Positions 8,277-16,861 of a stretch of DNA of 24,482 bases are shown in pieces. Under the pieces are notes generated by a model, which saw nothing but the letters and a program-made list of their open reading frames with translations, was not told where the DNA came from and made no database searches. A program made the translations under genes and the position numbers. Source of the stretch: Acidimicrobiaceae bacterium (GTDB lineage: Bacteria; Actinomycetota; Acidimicrobiia; Acidimicrobiales; RAAP-2). The stretch covers positions 17,130 to 41,611 of the forward strand of contig PKWA01000005.1 of NCBI GenBank assembly GCA_003131665.1. Direction: 5' to 3'. Positions within the stretch are counted from its first letter, which is position 1; each line of letters opens with the position of its first letter.

Positions 8277-8418
8277 TCGGACCAATTCATCGCGAATTGT
8301 CCGGTTGATTTCTCCTCAGTGTCTTCAAACTACTGACATCGCGAGGCCCAAGATACCCCACAATCGTGAATCGATATCTCAAAATGAAGACGAGGATAAT
8401 TGGAAAGGGATATCTATT

Positions 8419-9813
8419 ATGAACATCGCAACGATCATTGATATGGCCGCTGAGGCGTTGGGTGATCGACGTGCAGTCGGCGAGCTGACTTACGCGCAAG
8501 TGCGGAAAGCTGCGATGAGAATCGCGACGAAAATTGGAGATAGAGAACCGCCGGCTATAGCAGCGGCGACTTTCCTTCCTAATGGCGCGCATCTGCCTGT
8601 CGCCCTCTTTGGCGCCGCTTGGGCCGGAGTTTCCTATGCTCCGCTCAACTATCGACTTCCGCCTACTAGCCGGCAAGAATTGTTGAGTCGAATTGAACCT
8701 GCAGTTCTCCTTGACGAATCATGGCTAAACACCGACATTGGAGATGAGCAGACAGATTACAGAGAAGATCCGACGAATCCCGCTGTGCTCTTGTTTACTT
8801 CAGGAACATCTGCAGCACCAAAGGCAGCAGTGCTACATCATGCCAGCCTGATGGCGTACGTCCTCAATACATTGGACTTCGCGTCCGCAGAGGAGAGCGA
8901 AGCAGTGCTACTCGCGGTCCCACCCTTTCACATTGCAGGTGTGGCCGCAGTGCTTTCTTCGACGTTTGTCGGACGCCGAATCGTTCCCATGGCCCAATTC
9001 CAAGCTTCGCAGTGGTTAAGCCTGGCGCAAGCCGAGGGAGTCACTCATGCAATGGTGGTTCCTACGATGCTCGCGCGCATAGTGAGCATACTGGAGTCAG
9101 ATCCATCTCTTCGCCCTCGAACTCTGCGTTCGATTGCCTACGGCGGATCGCGAATGCCGACTCCAGTACTCGAACGCGCGCTTCAACTGTTACCGGACGT
9201 CGATTTCGTAAACGCCTACGGTCTCACGGAGACATCCTCCACAGTCGCGGTACTTGGTCCAGAGGACCATCGCCTAGCCATGACTTCTGATGACCCAAAT
9301 ATCCGCCGGCGGCTCGACTCGGTTGGACGCCCCGTGCCCGGCATCGAATTTATGATCAGTGACGGTGAAGTTTGCATTCGTGGCGAGCAAGTCGGAGGAG
9401 GTTATGTAGACACCGCAAGTCCAATCGACAAAGAAGGTTGGCTCCACACGGGTGATCGAGGGTTTATCGATGATGAAGGTTACGTCTATATCATTGATCG
9501 GGCAGACGACATGATCATTCGAGGGGGCGAGAATATTAGCCCGAAGGAAGTAGAAGATGCTCTTCAGCGCCACCCCAATGTAACTGGGGCAGCTGTCGTA
9601 GGTCTGCCTGACATTGAATGGGGAGAAAAAATCGCTGCGATGATCGTCGTAAAACCCGAGTCAGAGATCGATATCGAAGAGATACGACGACACGTTCAGA
9701 AACAACTCGGTTCGCTGAAGACACCGGAAATGATCGTGGTGATTGATGAACTTCCTACTAATCCGACCGGAAAAGTGATGAGACGATCAGTCAGAGAAAT
9801 ACTCGCGCCGTAG
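8419..9813 (+). CDS. Class I acyl-CoA synthetase (AMP-forming)
   Basis: Activates a carboxylic acid to its CoA thioester using ATP through an acyl-adenylate. The 464 residues contain the phosphate-binding loop LFTSGTSAAPKAAV (about 124-137), the AYGLTETS motif (about 266), GWLHTGDRG (about 341), the hinge region with RGGENISPKEVE, and the C-terminal catalytic lysine in PTGKVMRR (about residue 452). It is short for the family, with a trimmed N-terminus. ATG 8419 has GGAAAGGGA upstream; the frame is open to 8305, but the extra 38 residues look unlike a protein start. Substrate unknown. It stands alone on + between two - strand genes and differs from the AliA-like ligase downstream. Confidence 0.93.
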   Translation: MNIATIIDMAAEALGDRRAVGELTYAQVRKAAMRIATKIGDREPPAIAAATFLPNGAHLPVALFGAAWAGVSYAPLNYRLPPTSRQELLSRIEPAVLLDESWLNTDIGDEQTDYREDPTNPAVLLFTSGTSAAPKAAVLHHASLMAYVLNTLDFASAEESEAVLLAVPPFHIAGVAAVLSSTFVGRRIVPMAQFQASQWLSLAQAEGVTHAMVVPTMLARIVSILESDPSLRPRTLRSIAYGGSRMPTPVLERALQLLPDVDFVNAYGLTETSSTVAVLGPEDHRLAMTSDDPNIRRRLDSVGRPVPGIEFMISDGEVCIRGEQVGGGYVDTASPIDKEGWLHTGDRGFIDDEGYVYIIDRADDMIIRGGENISPKEVEDALQRHPNVTGAAVVGLPDIEWGEKIAAMIVVKPESEIDIEEIRRHVQKQLGSLKTPEMIVVIDELPTNPTGKVMRRSVREILAP

Positions 9814-10306
9814 TCTTCGAGACAAATGTGCTGCCCATACAATCGTGACCAATCGACTGTATGAATTAGAAATACGCGATCGCCATTCAAACTGTTGATG
9901 GTCACTGATCCAAGACGGTTCAGGTGTGGAGTCCATCTTGAGTTACGGTTCTACGTTTAACGCAAGATGACTGGAGATTCTCTAAGTGCAATGTATTTCA
10001 GTGCCAATCTTTGGATTCATACCGCACCATTCCGAAAAATGTCAGATTGGTCATCCAGGATGGCAGCCGAATTTGATTCATAACCTTGATCGATCACTCC
10101 CACACCATCTCCGCAATGGAGAATCTCAACCAAGACCCTCGCGCCGGTATTGCTTCTTCAACGTCGGCACACTCTGAATGGGCGACGGGCCAACCTAATT
10201 TGAGATAAATTCGTGATTCACGATGACCCGACCGGCCACCACTTCCCTCAACGTAGAAGGTGGTTGATTGACGCACATCGGACCTCAAATGATTGATTCT
10301 CAACGT
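9814..10306. other. Intergenic region between convergent genes
   Basis: About 490 bases between the convergent synthetase and crotonase-fusion genes. A hairpin lies just behind the synthetase stop. Frames of 63-69 codons on both strands show no recognisable motifs or ribosome sites. Nothing else was seen. Confidence 0.5.
9836..9863 (+). terminator. Hairpin behind the acyl-CoA synthetase (possible terminator)
   Basis: CATACA and TGTATG pair, and inside them TCG pairs with CGA around an 8-base loop, giving a 9-bp stem with one mismatch, 22 bases after the stop codon. There is no clear T run, so termination is plausible from position but not certain. Confidence 0.35.
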
Positions 10307-11416
10307 TCATGATTCAACTACTGACTTGTGTTCCGATAACCTGTTGGCACTGAAATCGCTTATTTCATCGATCAGCCCCCATCGCATTGCTAAATCGGCG
10401 CCCACAGGTTCACCCGAAATGGACATGAACGCCGTTCGCTGTCGGCCAATGCGTCTGCGCACGCTCACTGTGCCGCCGGAACCCGGAATGAGTCCCATCG
10501 ACACTTCCGGCAGTTTGAAAAAAGCACCAGCGTCGGCAGTAATGTGTGCGCAAAACGACGCCAATTCTATGCCAGCGCCAATACACGCACCATGAACAAA
10601 TACTCTCGTCTTGTGCGCAATCGCAGCCATCCCCACTGCAGCATTTGACGACGTCCGGATGAAATGCGCTGTAACTGGGTTGTCTAAGTAGCCGAATTCG
10701 TCCAAATCACCTCCGCTGCAAAATGAAGCGCCTTTTCCAAAGAAGAGGACTTCGCTGATTGAGTCATCGACTTTCGCCAATTCAAGCGCTGACACCAAAT
10801 CGTGACGCATCTGCGCACCAAACGCGTTATGAACTTCGGGCCGATTAAGAATTATGCGTAAAACACCATCTTCCCTCTCTATCAAAACCGCCGACTCTTC
10901 GAAGGCCTTTACCGGTTTGGTTGGCTTGTCCCTTAGCCACACTTGATGACGGAATCCCGACTGGAGCATTGAATAGGCGAACGACTCAGCGATGATGGCG
11001 TCTACCAATTCAAGTTCCGATGAATATCGCAGTAACTGAACAAGTGCAACCGCCGCCCCAGAAGAAGAATCGATCGAAGCGACGAGAGAATCCAGTGTTG
11101 CATCAATATTTTCGCACTGTACCCACGGAGCTGAAGGTAAGTCACTCTCAGTAAGTAACACATCATAGATTTGAAGAGATTCGTCAGGGACTCCTACCAA
11201 CGAACGTATCGACCTTGCGACTCCGATTATCACCGCTGGCAATCTGCGAATCGAATCGAACACGTTGTCGGGCAGCGCTTCGGTTGTAACCTCGACTATA
11301 AGCATCGGAACTCCGCTTGTGATTCCAAAATCGTCAGGGGTGATGCCAATCGAGAAACTTCTCTCTAGTACTTCGATGCTCAACTTTCGCAACTCATGTC
11401 CTAGATGCCCCGCCAC
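10307..11416 (-). CDS. Crotonase-family protein with degenerate N-terminal crotonase-like domain
   Basis: A 369-residue protein, over 100 longer than a normal enoyl-CoA hydratase. Residues about 172-369 form a crotonase domain with intact FCSGGDLDE oxyanion segment (232-240), Glu284 in GAGIELASF and Glu304 in LPEVSMG, spaced by 20 as in active hydratases, plus the PGSGGT loop. Residues 1-165 look like a second, eroded crotonase half: LPAVIIGVA matches the conserved PVIAAV strand and the helix ending near residue 158 resembles a crotonase C-terminus, but the catalytic middle is missing. The C-terminus of the second domain is also short. Start is GTG 11416, 22 bases from the divergent CaiB-type gene, suggesting shared control and a joint role in acyl-CoA metabolism. 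Confidence 0.82.
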   Translation of the reverse strand: MAGHLGHELRKLSIEVLERSFSIGITPDDFGITSGVPMLIVEVTTEALPDNVFDSIRRLPAVIIGVARSIRSLVGVPDESLQIYDVLLTESDLPSAPWVQCENIDATLDSLVASIDSSSGAAVALVQLLRYSSELELVDAIIAESFAYSMLQSGFRHQVWLRDKPTKPVKAFEESAVLIEREDGVLRIILNRPEVHNAFGAQMRHDLVSALELAKVDDSISEVLFFGKGASFCSGGDLDEFGYLDNPVTAHFIRTSSNAAVGMAAIAHKTRVFVHGACIGAGIELASFCAHITADAGAFFKLPEVSMGLIPGSGGTVSVRRRIGRQRTAFMSISGEPVGADLAMRWGLIDEISDFSANRLSEHKSVVES

Positions 11417-11438
11417 GAGCAGAGCATATGCTGAAAAA

Positions 11439-12842
11439 ATGATAGACGGTATCGGAAAAACGCACTTTCGGAAAGAGCACCCGAAGGATCTTGTTCAGAT
11501 ACTTATTGATCAAGGTTTACTTATTTCTGGCGATGACGTAGCGTGCGATTCTAGCGAGGAGTGTGACGTTGTCCAATTTGCTGAGTCCGGAACAATGTGG
11601 CTGACCGGCCCCGAATCTGCTCCGCCGCTTTGGCCCGACGGGCGGCTCATGACCAACATTCGCGATGCCAAGAGTGTGATTGAACGCTTCTCAACTTCAT
11701 TTGGGCCCAGTCTGGCAATTGAGGTCTCTCTCCTGCTGTCGGGCCGCGCCGTCCATCGAGGTTTTCAGCGTCACGGCCAGATCTCTGCGGGTCAAAAGTG
11801 TCGGCTAATTCGTTCGTCGGATTCGTGGATTGCAATCTCACTCGCTCGGCCCGACGATTTTAACGCGATACCCGCAATTACCGGGACAGAGGTTGGTTCG
11901 GACCCTTGGCAAACACTCATTGATCACGCGCAGTCAGTTGAAGGCATCCAAGTAGTAGACCAGTGCCAGATACTTGGCGTTGCTGCCTCCCAACTTCCCG
12001 CAAGAAATCAGAGGGGGAAAGCTTCGTCGAACTCTCCATTCAAGGTTCATCGACTCGGCGAGGCTGCAGTTCGTGTTTCCAATCAGCCACCGCTCGTTAT
12101 TGATTTGACTTCGATGTGGGCAGGACCACTGTGCGCCAACCTCCTGGGAAGATGTGGAGCGAGGATCATAAAGATTGAAAGTACTAACCGTCCCGATGGC
12201 GCTCGACTCGGTGACAGTGAATTGTTTGGAAGACTTCACGGCGGTCACGAGTTCGTGTCACTGCGCTTCGATTCTCCAGCTGATGTCGAGATATTAAAGC
12301 GACTGATCAATAACGCCGATGTCGTGATGGAATCTTCACGCCCTCGAGCGCTTTTGCAGCTAGGCATTGACGCTGAAACCTTCGTCTCCGGGCGTCCGGG
12401 CAGAACTTGGATCTCGATTACGGGCTACGGCCGCACCGGCTCATCATCCAATGCAGTCGCCTTTGGCGATGACGCGGCAGTCGGTGCGGGGCTTGTTGCG
12501 TGGGTCGACGACGACTCTCCAGCATTCTGCGGTGATGCCATTGCGGACCCGATTGCCGGACTGTTCGCCACGGCCGCGGGTCTTGGTTCACTTCGTTTGG
12601 GCGGGGGGCACCTCATTGACGTTTCACTCCGCGACTGTGCGGCATTTGCGAACAGTGGGAAGATCTGCGCGGGTAATCACGCCGTAAAAAACATTAGCGG
12701 TGACAATTGGCAGATTGAGAGCGACGGAAAATTCTTTGAGGTGAGAAGGCCTCAGCGTGTATTCGGTGGGTCTAAGGCACCCTCGATTGGCGAGAACACC
12801 GAAGAAATCCTTGAGGAGTTCGGTATTTCGGCGACGCCATGA
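11439..12842 (+). CDS. CaiB/BaiF-type CoA transferase-like protein with rearranged domains
   Basis: Family III CoA-transferase-like protein of 467 residues. From about residue 219 it has the Rossmann start typical of the family (VIDLTSMWAGPLCANLLGRCGARIIKIE), then NADVVMESSRP, ITGYGRTG and ADPIAG, where Asp370 is the likely catalytic aspartate. The small-domain-like segment (GRAVHRGF..RHGQISAGQKCRLIRS..SLARPDDF, about 105-148) lies in front of the Rossmann part rather than behind it, suggesting a permuted or half-duplicated layout (inference). The frame is open back to 11265, but that would overlap the divergent gene; ATG 11439 is preferred. Its stop overlaps the amidohydrolase start by ATGA, so the two are co-translated. 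The true acyl acceptor and donor cannot be read. Confidence 0.85.
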   Translation: MIDGIGKTHFRKEHPKDLVQILIDQGLLISGDDVACDSSEECDVVQFAESGTMWLTGPESAPPLWPDGRLMTNIRDAKSVIERFSTSFGPSLAIEVSLLLSGRAVHRGFQRHGQISAGQKCRLIRSSDSWIAISLARPDDFNAIPAITGTEVGSDPWQTLIDHAQSVEGIQVVDQCQILGVAASQLPARNQRGKASSNSPFKVHRLGEAAVRVSNQPPLVIDLTSMWAGPLCANLLGRCGARIIKIESTNRPDGARLGDSELFGRLHGGHEFVSLRFDSPADVEILKRLINNADVVMESSRPRALLQLGIDAETFVSGRPGRTWISITGYGRTGSSSNAVAFGDDAAVGAGLVAWVDDDSPAFCGDAIADPIAGLFATAAGLGSLRLGGGHLIDVSLRDCAAFANSGKICAGNHAVKNISGDNWQIESDGKFFEVRRPQRVFGGSKAPSIGENTEEILEEFGISATP

Positions 12843-14236
12843 GCATCCTCATAAACAATGCCCTCATTAACGGCGTCCAACGAGACGTTTGGATTGTTGG
12901 CGATCGCATTAGAGAAATCGCACCAAGGTTGATTGGGATTCAAGCCGAATTCGTAATCGACGCGGACGGTCGACCAGCGATTCCCGGGTTACATGACCAT
13001 CACCTTCACCTTTACGCCATGGCGGCGGCGGCGTCGTCGATCAAAGTGGGACCGCCGGAAGTCACAAACGAACGTGGTTTTTATGAAGCTCTGAGGTCAG
13101 TGTCGAAAGAGGATGGCACTACATGGATTCGTGCCATTGGTTATCACGAGTCGGTAGCGGGCAAACTCGATCGCCATCTCCTCGATCGGGCCGTGAGCGA
13201 CAGACCAGTGCGGGTACAGCATCGCTCGGGAACTCTCTGGATATTCAACTCCATGGGATTTAAGGAACTCAAACTCAATGAACTGGGTGATCCAGGTGTT
13301 GAGCGTGACGGCGCCGGCGTTCCAACCGGTCGGCTATTCCACTTAGACAAAATGTTACGTAGCCGCCTTCCCAAATGGGACATCAGCCTTGGCCCGACAA
13401 GTTCATTTCTGGCCTCACGGGGGGTCACCGGAGTTACCGACGCGACAGTTGGTACCACCTCATCTGACGCTGCTTCACTCGTCAAACATATGGAGTCGGG
13501 TGATCTACTCCAACGCTTACACCTCATGTTACCAGCGACGGAAATCTTGCCCGATTCTCCTCTCATCTCAAGAGGACCTCAAAAAATAATCATCCACGAC
13601 CAAACGCTACCCTCCATTGACGAACTCTCCGACGAAGTGGCACACTCGCATCATTTAGGTGTACCAGTTGCCATTCACTGTGTGACAGCTGTACAACTCA
13701 TAATCGCGATCGAAGCGCTCCGCCAAGTTGGCACCCATCATGGTGATCGAATCGAGCACGCAAGCATCGTCCCCGCTGAGTTGATCGAAGCTCTCAAAAA
13801 GTTACGCGTGACAGTGGTAACTAATCCCACATTCATATCTGAACGCGGCGACGAATACCTCCTCGATGTCCGCCCTGATGACCTAAATGATCTATACCGG
13901 TGTGCATCACTACTTCGCGCCGGTGTACCGATTGCGGGATCTACCGACGCACCATTTGCAAGCGCAGATCCTTGGCACGCCATCCGAGCCGCCATTTCGA
14001 GAAGAACAGTATCCGGACGAATGATTGGGAACGACGAAGCGATTGACGCGACCACCGCCCTAAACCTCTTTATGGGCAAAGCGGACGCGCCGAGCATTCC
14101 TCGAAGGATTGACATACCGGGGCAGATTGCAGACATATGCATCCTCGAAGAAGGTCTTGAGGAGATCGCAGTTAGAGATATTCAGGTAACTGCGACCATC
14201 GTTGCGGGGCAAATTGTGTACCCCGTTTGCTCGTAA
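12839..14236 (+). CDS. Amidohydrolase, YtcJ/Amidohydrolase_3 type
   Basis: Metal-dependent hydrolase of 465 residues from the amidohydrolase superfamily, cytoplasmic, normally cleaving amide or cyclic amide bonds. The metal-binding HxH (His55, His57) sits in GLHDHHLHL, followed by GVTGVTDATVG (195-205), a lysine at 249 in the position where a bridging lysine is often found, His280 (VAIHCV), His307 (RIEHAS) and Asp370 (GSTDAPFASADPW), so all expected ligands are in order. It is joined to the CaiB-type gene by an ATGA overlap. Its presence in a CoA-thioester cluster hints at a cyclic or amide-bearing substrate, but this is inference; members of this family act on many compounds. Confidence 0.9.
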   Translation: MSILINNALINGVQRDVWIVGDRIREIAPRLIGIQAEFVIDADGRPAIPGLHDHHLHLYAMAAAASSIKVGPPEVTNERGFYEALRSVSKEDGTTWIRAIGYHESVAGKLDRHLLDRAVSDRPVRVQHRSGTLWIFNSMGFKELKLNELGDPGVERDGAGVPTGRLFHLDKMLRSRLPKWDISLGPTSSFLASRGVTGVTDATVGTTSSDAASLVKHMESGDLLQRLHLMLPATEILPDSPLISRGPQKIIIHDQTLPSIDELSDEVAHSHHLGVPVAIHCVTAVQLIIAIEALRQVGTHHGDRIEHASIVPAELIEALKKLRVTVVTNPTFISERGDEYLLDVRPDDLNDLYRCASLLRAGVPIAGSTDAPFASADPWHAIRAAISRRTVSGRMIGNDEAIDATTALNLFMGKADAPSIPRRIDIPGQIADICILEEGLEEIAVRDIQVTATIVAGQIVYPVCS

Positions 14237-14564
14237 CCTCAGCCAAACATCTGGAAAAGTCACCTACCTAAGAGCATGACCACTTTTCGGAACAAACGGC
14301 TCTGTTGCGTTTCAACCATTAGCCGTAATCTTCCTCAACTCCTGGGACCTCAAATTCATGTAGGCGTTCAAGACGGCCCTAGGAAAATGTCACCGAAGAT
14401 CTCGGCATTCCGCACGATAATCTCGTCCCTTGCAAACCACCTTCCGCCACATTGCGTGGGGAACGCATGGCTCTATCTTCAAAGTTCTCCCATCGCGTCC
14501 GTTGCCGGAATTGATATCATTTGTTACAATTCTGATGGTGTCGATTGGCTGAAAGGGCCGTGGT
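14237..14564. other. Intergenic region upstream of the mutase/ring-cleavage operon
   Basis: About 330 bases containing no convincing gene; a 98-codon frame on + overlaps the next gene's start and looks random. It carries the promoter candidate for the following operon, listed separately. I looked for a cobalamin riboswitch because a B12 enzyme follows, but saw no B12-box-like sequence. Confidence 0.5.
14502..14530 (+). promoter_or_regulatory. Sigma-70-like promoter for the glmS-aliA operon
   Basis: TTGCCG (14502-14507), a 17-base spacer and TACAAT (14525-14530) match the housekeeping consensus at 4/6 and 5/6. It ends 34 bases before the GlmS start codon, so the leader would be short. TTGT-TACAA around the -10 faintly resembles the palindrome found in front of glmE. 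Confidence 0.5.
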
Positions 14565-15059
14565 ATGGCTGAGAAAGTGGCGGAAAGTAATGGCATAACA
14601 GTGGTGACTGGGGTCATCGGAGTCGATGCCCACGTGACGGGCAACTGGGTCGTCAATCAATCCCTAAGAGCCGCCGGCATCAATGTCGTCGCGTTGGGCG
14701 TCTGTGTTCCTCAAGAGGAGTTCGTTGACGCGGCGATCGAGTCGCACGCTGACGCGATATGGGTTACGTCGCTCTATGGACACGCACGACTTGACTGCGA
14801 TGGACTTCGCGAACGCTGCCAAGAAGGCGGTCTCACCAAGATACTCCTCTACGTTGGTGGCATGCTCGTCGTCGGGCGTCAGGACTGGGAGCTAGTTAGC
14901 AAGGATTTCGAGAAACTAGGCTTTAATCGGGCTTACCCACCGAACACACTTCCCGAAATGGCTCTTGAAGATCTACGAGCCGACGTCACCGAACAGCGTC
15001 AACAAACCAAAGTGAAGGACGGATCGCCAAGCGCACCTAAAGAGACAGGAAGTAACTAA
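14565..15059 (+). CDS. glmS: Glutamate mutase small (B12-binding) subunit, GlmS/MutS family
   Basis: Cobalamin-binding subunit of a carbon-skeleton mutase; it holds adenosylcobalamin with a histidine as lower ligand and works with the large subunit. The DxHxxG motif is Asp21-Ala-His23-Val-Thr-Gly26. The SxL motif appears as Thr68-Ser-Leu70 (VTSLYG), a conservative change. The downstream LDCDGLRERCQEGGL and VGGMLVVGRQDW closely match clostridial GlmS. The protein has 164 residues against about 137 usually; the extra is mainly a polar tail (about 138-164). ATG 14565 has AAAGGG seven bases upstream. It is followed after 62 bases by the AliA-like ligase, while its large-subunit partner lies 8.8 kb downstream; no GlmL reactivase gene is seen. 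Confidence 0.93.
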   Translation: MAEKVAESNGITVVTGVIGVDAHVTGNWVVNQSLRAAGINVVALGVCVPQEEFVDAAIESHADAIWVTSLYGHARLDCDGLRERCQEGGLTKILLYVGGMLVVGRQDWELVSKDFEKLGFNRAYPPNTLPEMALEDLRADVTEQRQQTKVKDGSPSAPKETGSN

Positions 15060-15121
15060 TGCACCAATGGGTTACGTCGTCGCTGTAAATGATTGCGACT
15101 CCTGAGCCCGCTGGAGATGTC

Positions 15122-16771
15122 GTGAATCAACGGCGATTTTCCGAATATGAAGCCAAGGGTTGGTGGCGTTCAGAGCGAACGTATCTCGATGATTTCCTTT
15201 CACACGCCGCCAACACTCCCGACCTCGTCGCGATGGTCGCCTACAGGGTTAATGAGGCTAAGAGTACGTCGCTCACCTTTGGCGAGGTGAAAACACTCGT
15301 TGATCGTTGCGCCTACGGACTTTTGAGACTAGGAGTCAAGCCCGGCGAAATCGTCTCAATTCAGTTGCCTAACTGGTGGCACTTTACGGTGTTGTCCCTC
15401 GCGTGCTCAAGAATCAGCGCCGTACCGAACGGAATGTCACCAATACTGCGAGAGCGAGAGGTCGGCTATATGGTCGACACCGTGAAAAGTCGCTTCTGCT
15501 TTGTGCCTGAGACCTGGCGCGGACACGACTACGCGAGAATGCTCGGATCACTCGTGTCAGAATTGCCCAATTTGGAGAAGTTCTTCGTGATTGGGGATAG
15601 CGGAGGAAGCGGTGGTGAGGAGTTCGCACCGTACTTTTTGGATCACCACTGGGAAGAGGAATGTGCCATCGAGGAACTCGATGTTCGGCGTCCCGGTCCC
15701 AATGATGTAGCTCAGGTTCAGTTCACCTCGGGAACTTCGGGACAACCCAAAGGCGTCGTGCATACCTATAACACCTTGTACGCCAGCTATCGCGGGATTG
15801 TTACGGAATTGGGACTGACCAGTAACGACGTCATTCACGCGCCGTCGACGTTGGCTCACCAAACGGGATTTCTCAACGGTTGCGTCATGCCCATGGCCGA
15901 GGGAATGAAGGTCGTTTACCAGGATTTGTGGAATCCCAGCACGATGCTCGACCTCGTGGACGCAGAGGGCGTTACGTACACTTCCGGTGCACCAACATAC
16001 ATCGTTGACGTCTGTGAAGTCGTTGAGCAATCAAAAAGAAAGACGTCAACCCTCCGCTACTTTCGAAGCGGTAGCGCAGCGATCCCGCCCGGCGTGATTC
16101 GTCGGGTTGAGCAGAGTCTTGGAGCACAGGTAGTCGTCTCTTGGGGCATGACCGAGAATGGTATATGCACGATGAGCCGTAAGGACGCATCGGCGCAAGA
16201 TGTGGCCGCAAGTGACGGCTACGCCCTACCTTGGGTCGAACTTAAAATTAGTGAAGTCGAGGGACTTACGACTGATGACGGGCAGGGCCTCCTTTGGGTA
16301 AAGTCAGCGTCTCAATGCGTTGACTATCTTTCAGACCACGAGGCTTTCGCGGCAGCGTTTGATGACGATGGCTGGTTCAACACGGGCGACCTTGCGCGGA
16401 TGCGCGACGACGGTTCACTGCGCATTACGGGTCGTGTCAAGGACATGGTGATTCGGGGCGGCGAGAATGTGCCTGTCATTGAGGTTGAGAATGCTCTAAT
16501 CGAGATTCCTTGCGTCGCCGAAGTGGCAATAGTGGGCATACCCGATGACCGACTAGGTGAGCGTGCGTGCGCGGTCATAGTGCCAACCGAAGCCAAGACT
16601 CGAATCGACCTGGCCCTCCTCCAATCCCACCTGGCGTCGATCAACATGGCGAAACAGTTTTGGCCTGAATTCGTGGTCGTTCGAAATGGGCTGCCTCGCA
16701 CGGCCTCCGGCAAGGTTCGAAAAGCAGAACTTCGGGCGTCGGTGACTGCCGAATTAATCAAGGCAGTCTGA
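15122..16771 (+). CDS. aliA: AliA-like cyclohexanecarboxylate-CoA ligase
   Basis: AMP-forming ligase that would convert a cyclohexanecarboxylate-type acid to its CoA ester. It has 549 residues, as in AliA. The segment VSIQLPNWWHFTVLSLACSR is characteristic of AliA-type ligases, and FTSGTSGQPKGVV (about 201-213), SWGMTENG (about 340), GWFNTGDLARM (about 417), RGGENVPVIEVE and the catalytic lysine in TASGKVRK (about 531) are all present. I prefer GTG 15122, which has GGAG five bases upstream, over ATG 15089, which has no ribosome site. The following genes encode the later steps of the same ring-cleavage route, which supports the assignment; the exact ring substituents are unknown. Confidence 0.85.
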   Translation: MNQRRFSEYEAKGWWRSERTYLDDFLSHAANTPDLVAMVAYRVNEAKSTSLTFGEVKTLVDRCAYGLLRLGVKPGEIVSIQLPNWWHFTVLSLACSRISAVPNGMSPILREREVGYMVDTVKSRFCFVPETWRGHDYARMLGSLVSELPNLEKFFVIGDSGGSGGEEFAPYFLDHHWEEECAIEELDVRRPGPNDVAQVQFTSGTSGQPKGVVHTYNTLYASYRGIVTELGLTSNDVIHAPSTLAHQTGFLNGCVMPMAEGMKVVYQDLWNPSTMLDLVDAEGVTYTSGAPTYIVDVCEVVEQSKRKTSTLRYFRSGSAAIPPGVIRRVEQSLGAQVVVSWGMTENGICTMSRKDASAQDVAASDGYALPWVELKISEVEGLTTDDGQGLLWVKSASQCVDYLSDHEAFAAAFDDDGWFNTGDLARMRDDGSLRITGRVKDMVIRGGENVPVIEVENALIEIPCVAEVAIVGIPDDRLGERACAVIVPTEAKTRIDLALLQSHLASINMAKQFWPEFVVVRNGLPRTASGKVRKAELRASVTAELIKAV

Positions 16772-16861
16772 CGTGTCGAGATCCTCAATTCTAGCTTGCC
16801 CGTCGAGCCACTCGCGACGAAGTGTCTCTTTGACGAAGTGCGAAAGTGAGAGTTCGTTCAC

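Larger units (their letters stand above)
7781..8418. other. Divergent intergenic region between hydratase and acyl-CoA synthetase genes
   Basis: About 640 bases that should hold both divergent promoters. It contains a 12-base direct repeat near the hydratase gene and an inverted repeat near the synthetase gene, both listed separately. A TTGACA occurs at 8096-8101 without a good -10 partner. A 70-codon - strand frame (7940-8152) has no recognisable content. Confidence 0.5.

Noticed and set aside
10094..10303. 69-codon - strand frame directly behind the crotonase fusion, possibly its lost C-terminus through a frameshift
   Set aside because: The sequence does not resemble a crotonase C-terminal region and has no ribosome site.
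11265..11438. Upstream extension of the CaiB-type reading frame
   Set aside because: It lies inside the divergent crotonase gene, and its composition is that of an antisense shadow; ATG 11439 is a sound start.
14237..14564. Cobalamin riboswitch in front of glmS
   Set aside because: No B12-box or supporting stem pattern was found; a plain promoter with a short leader explains the spacing.
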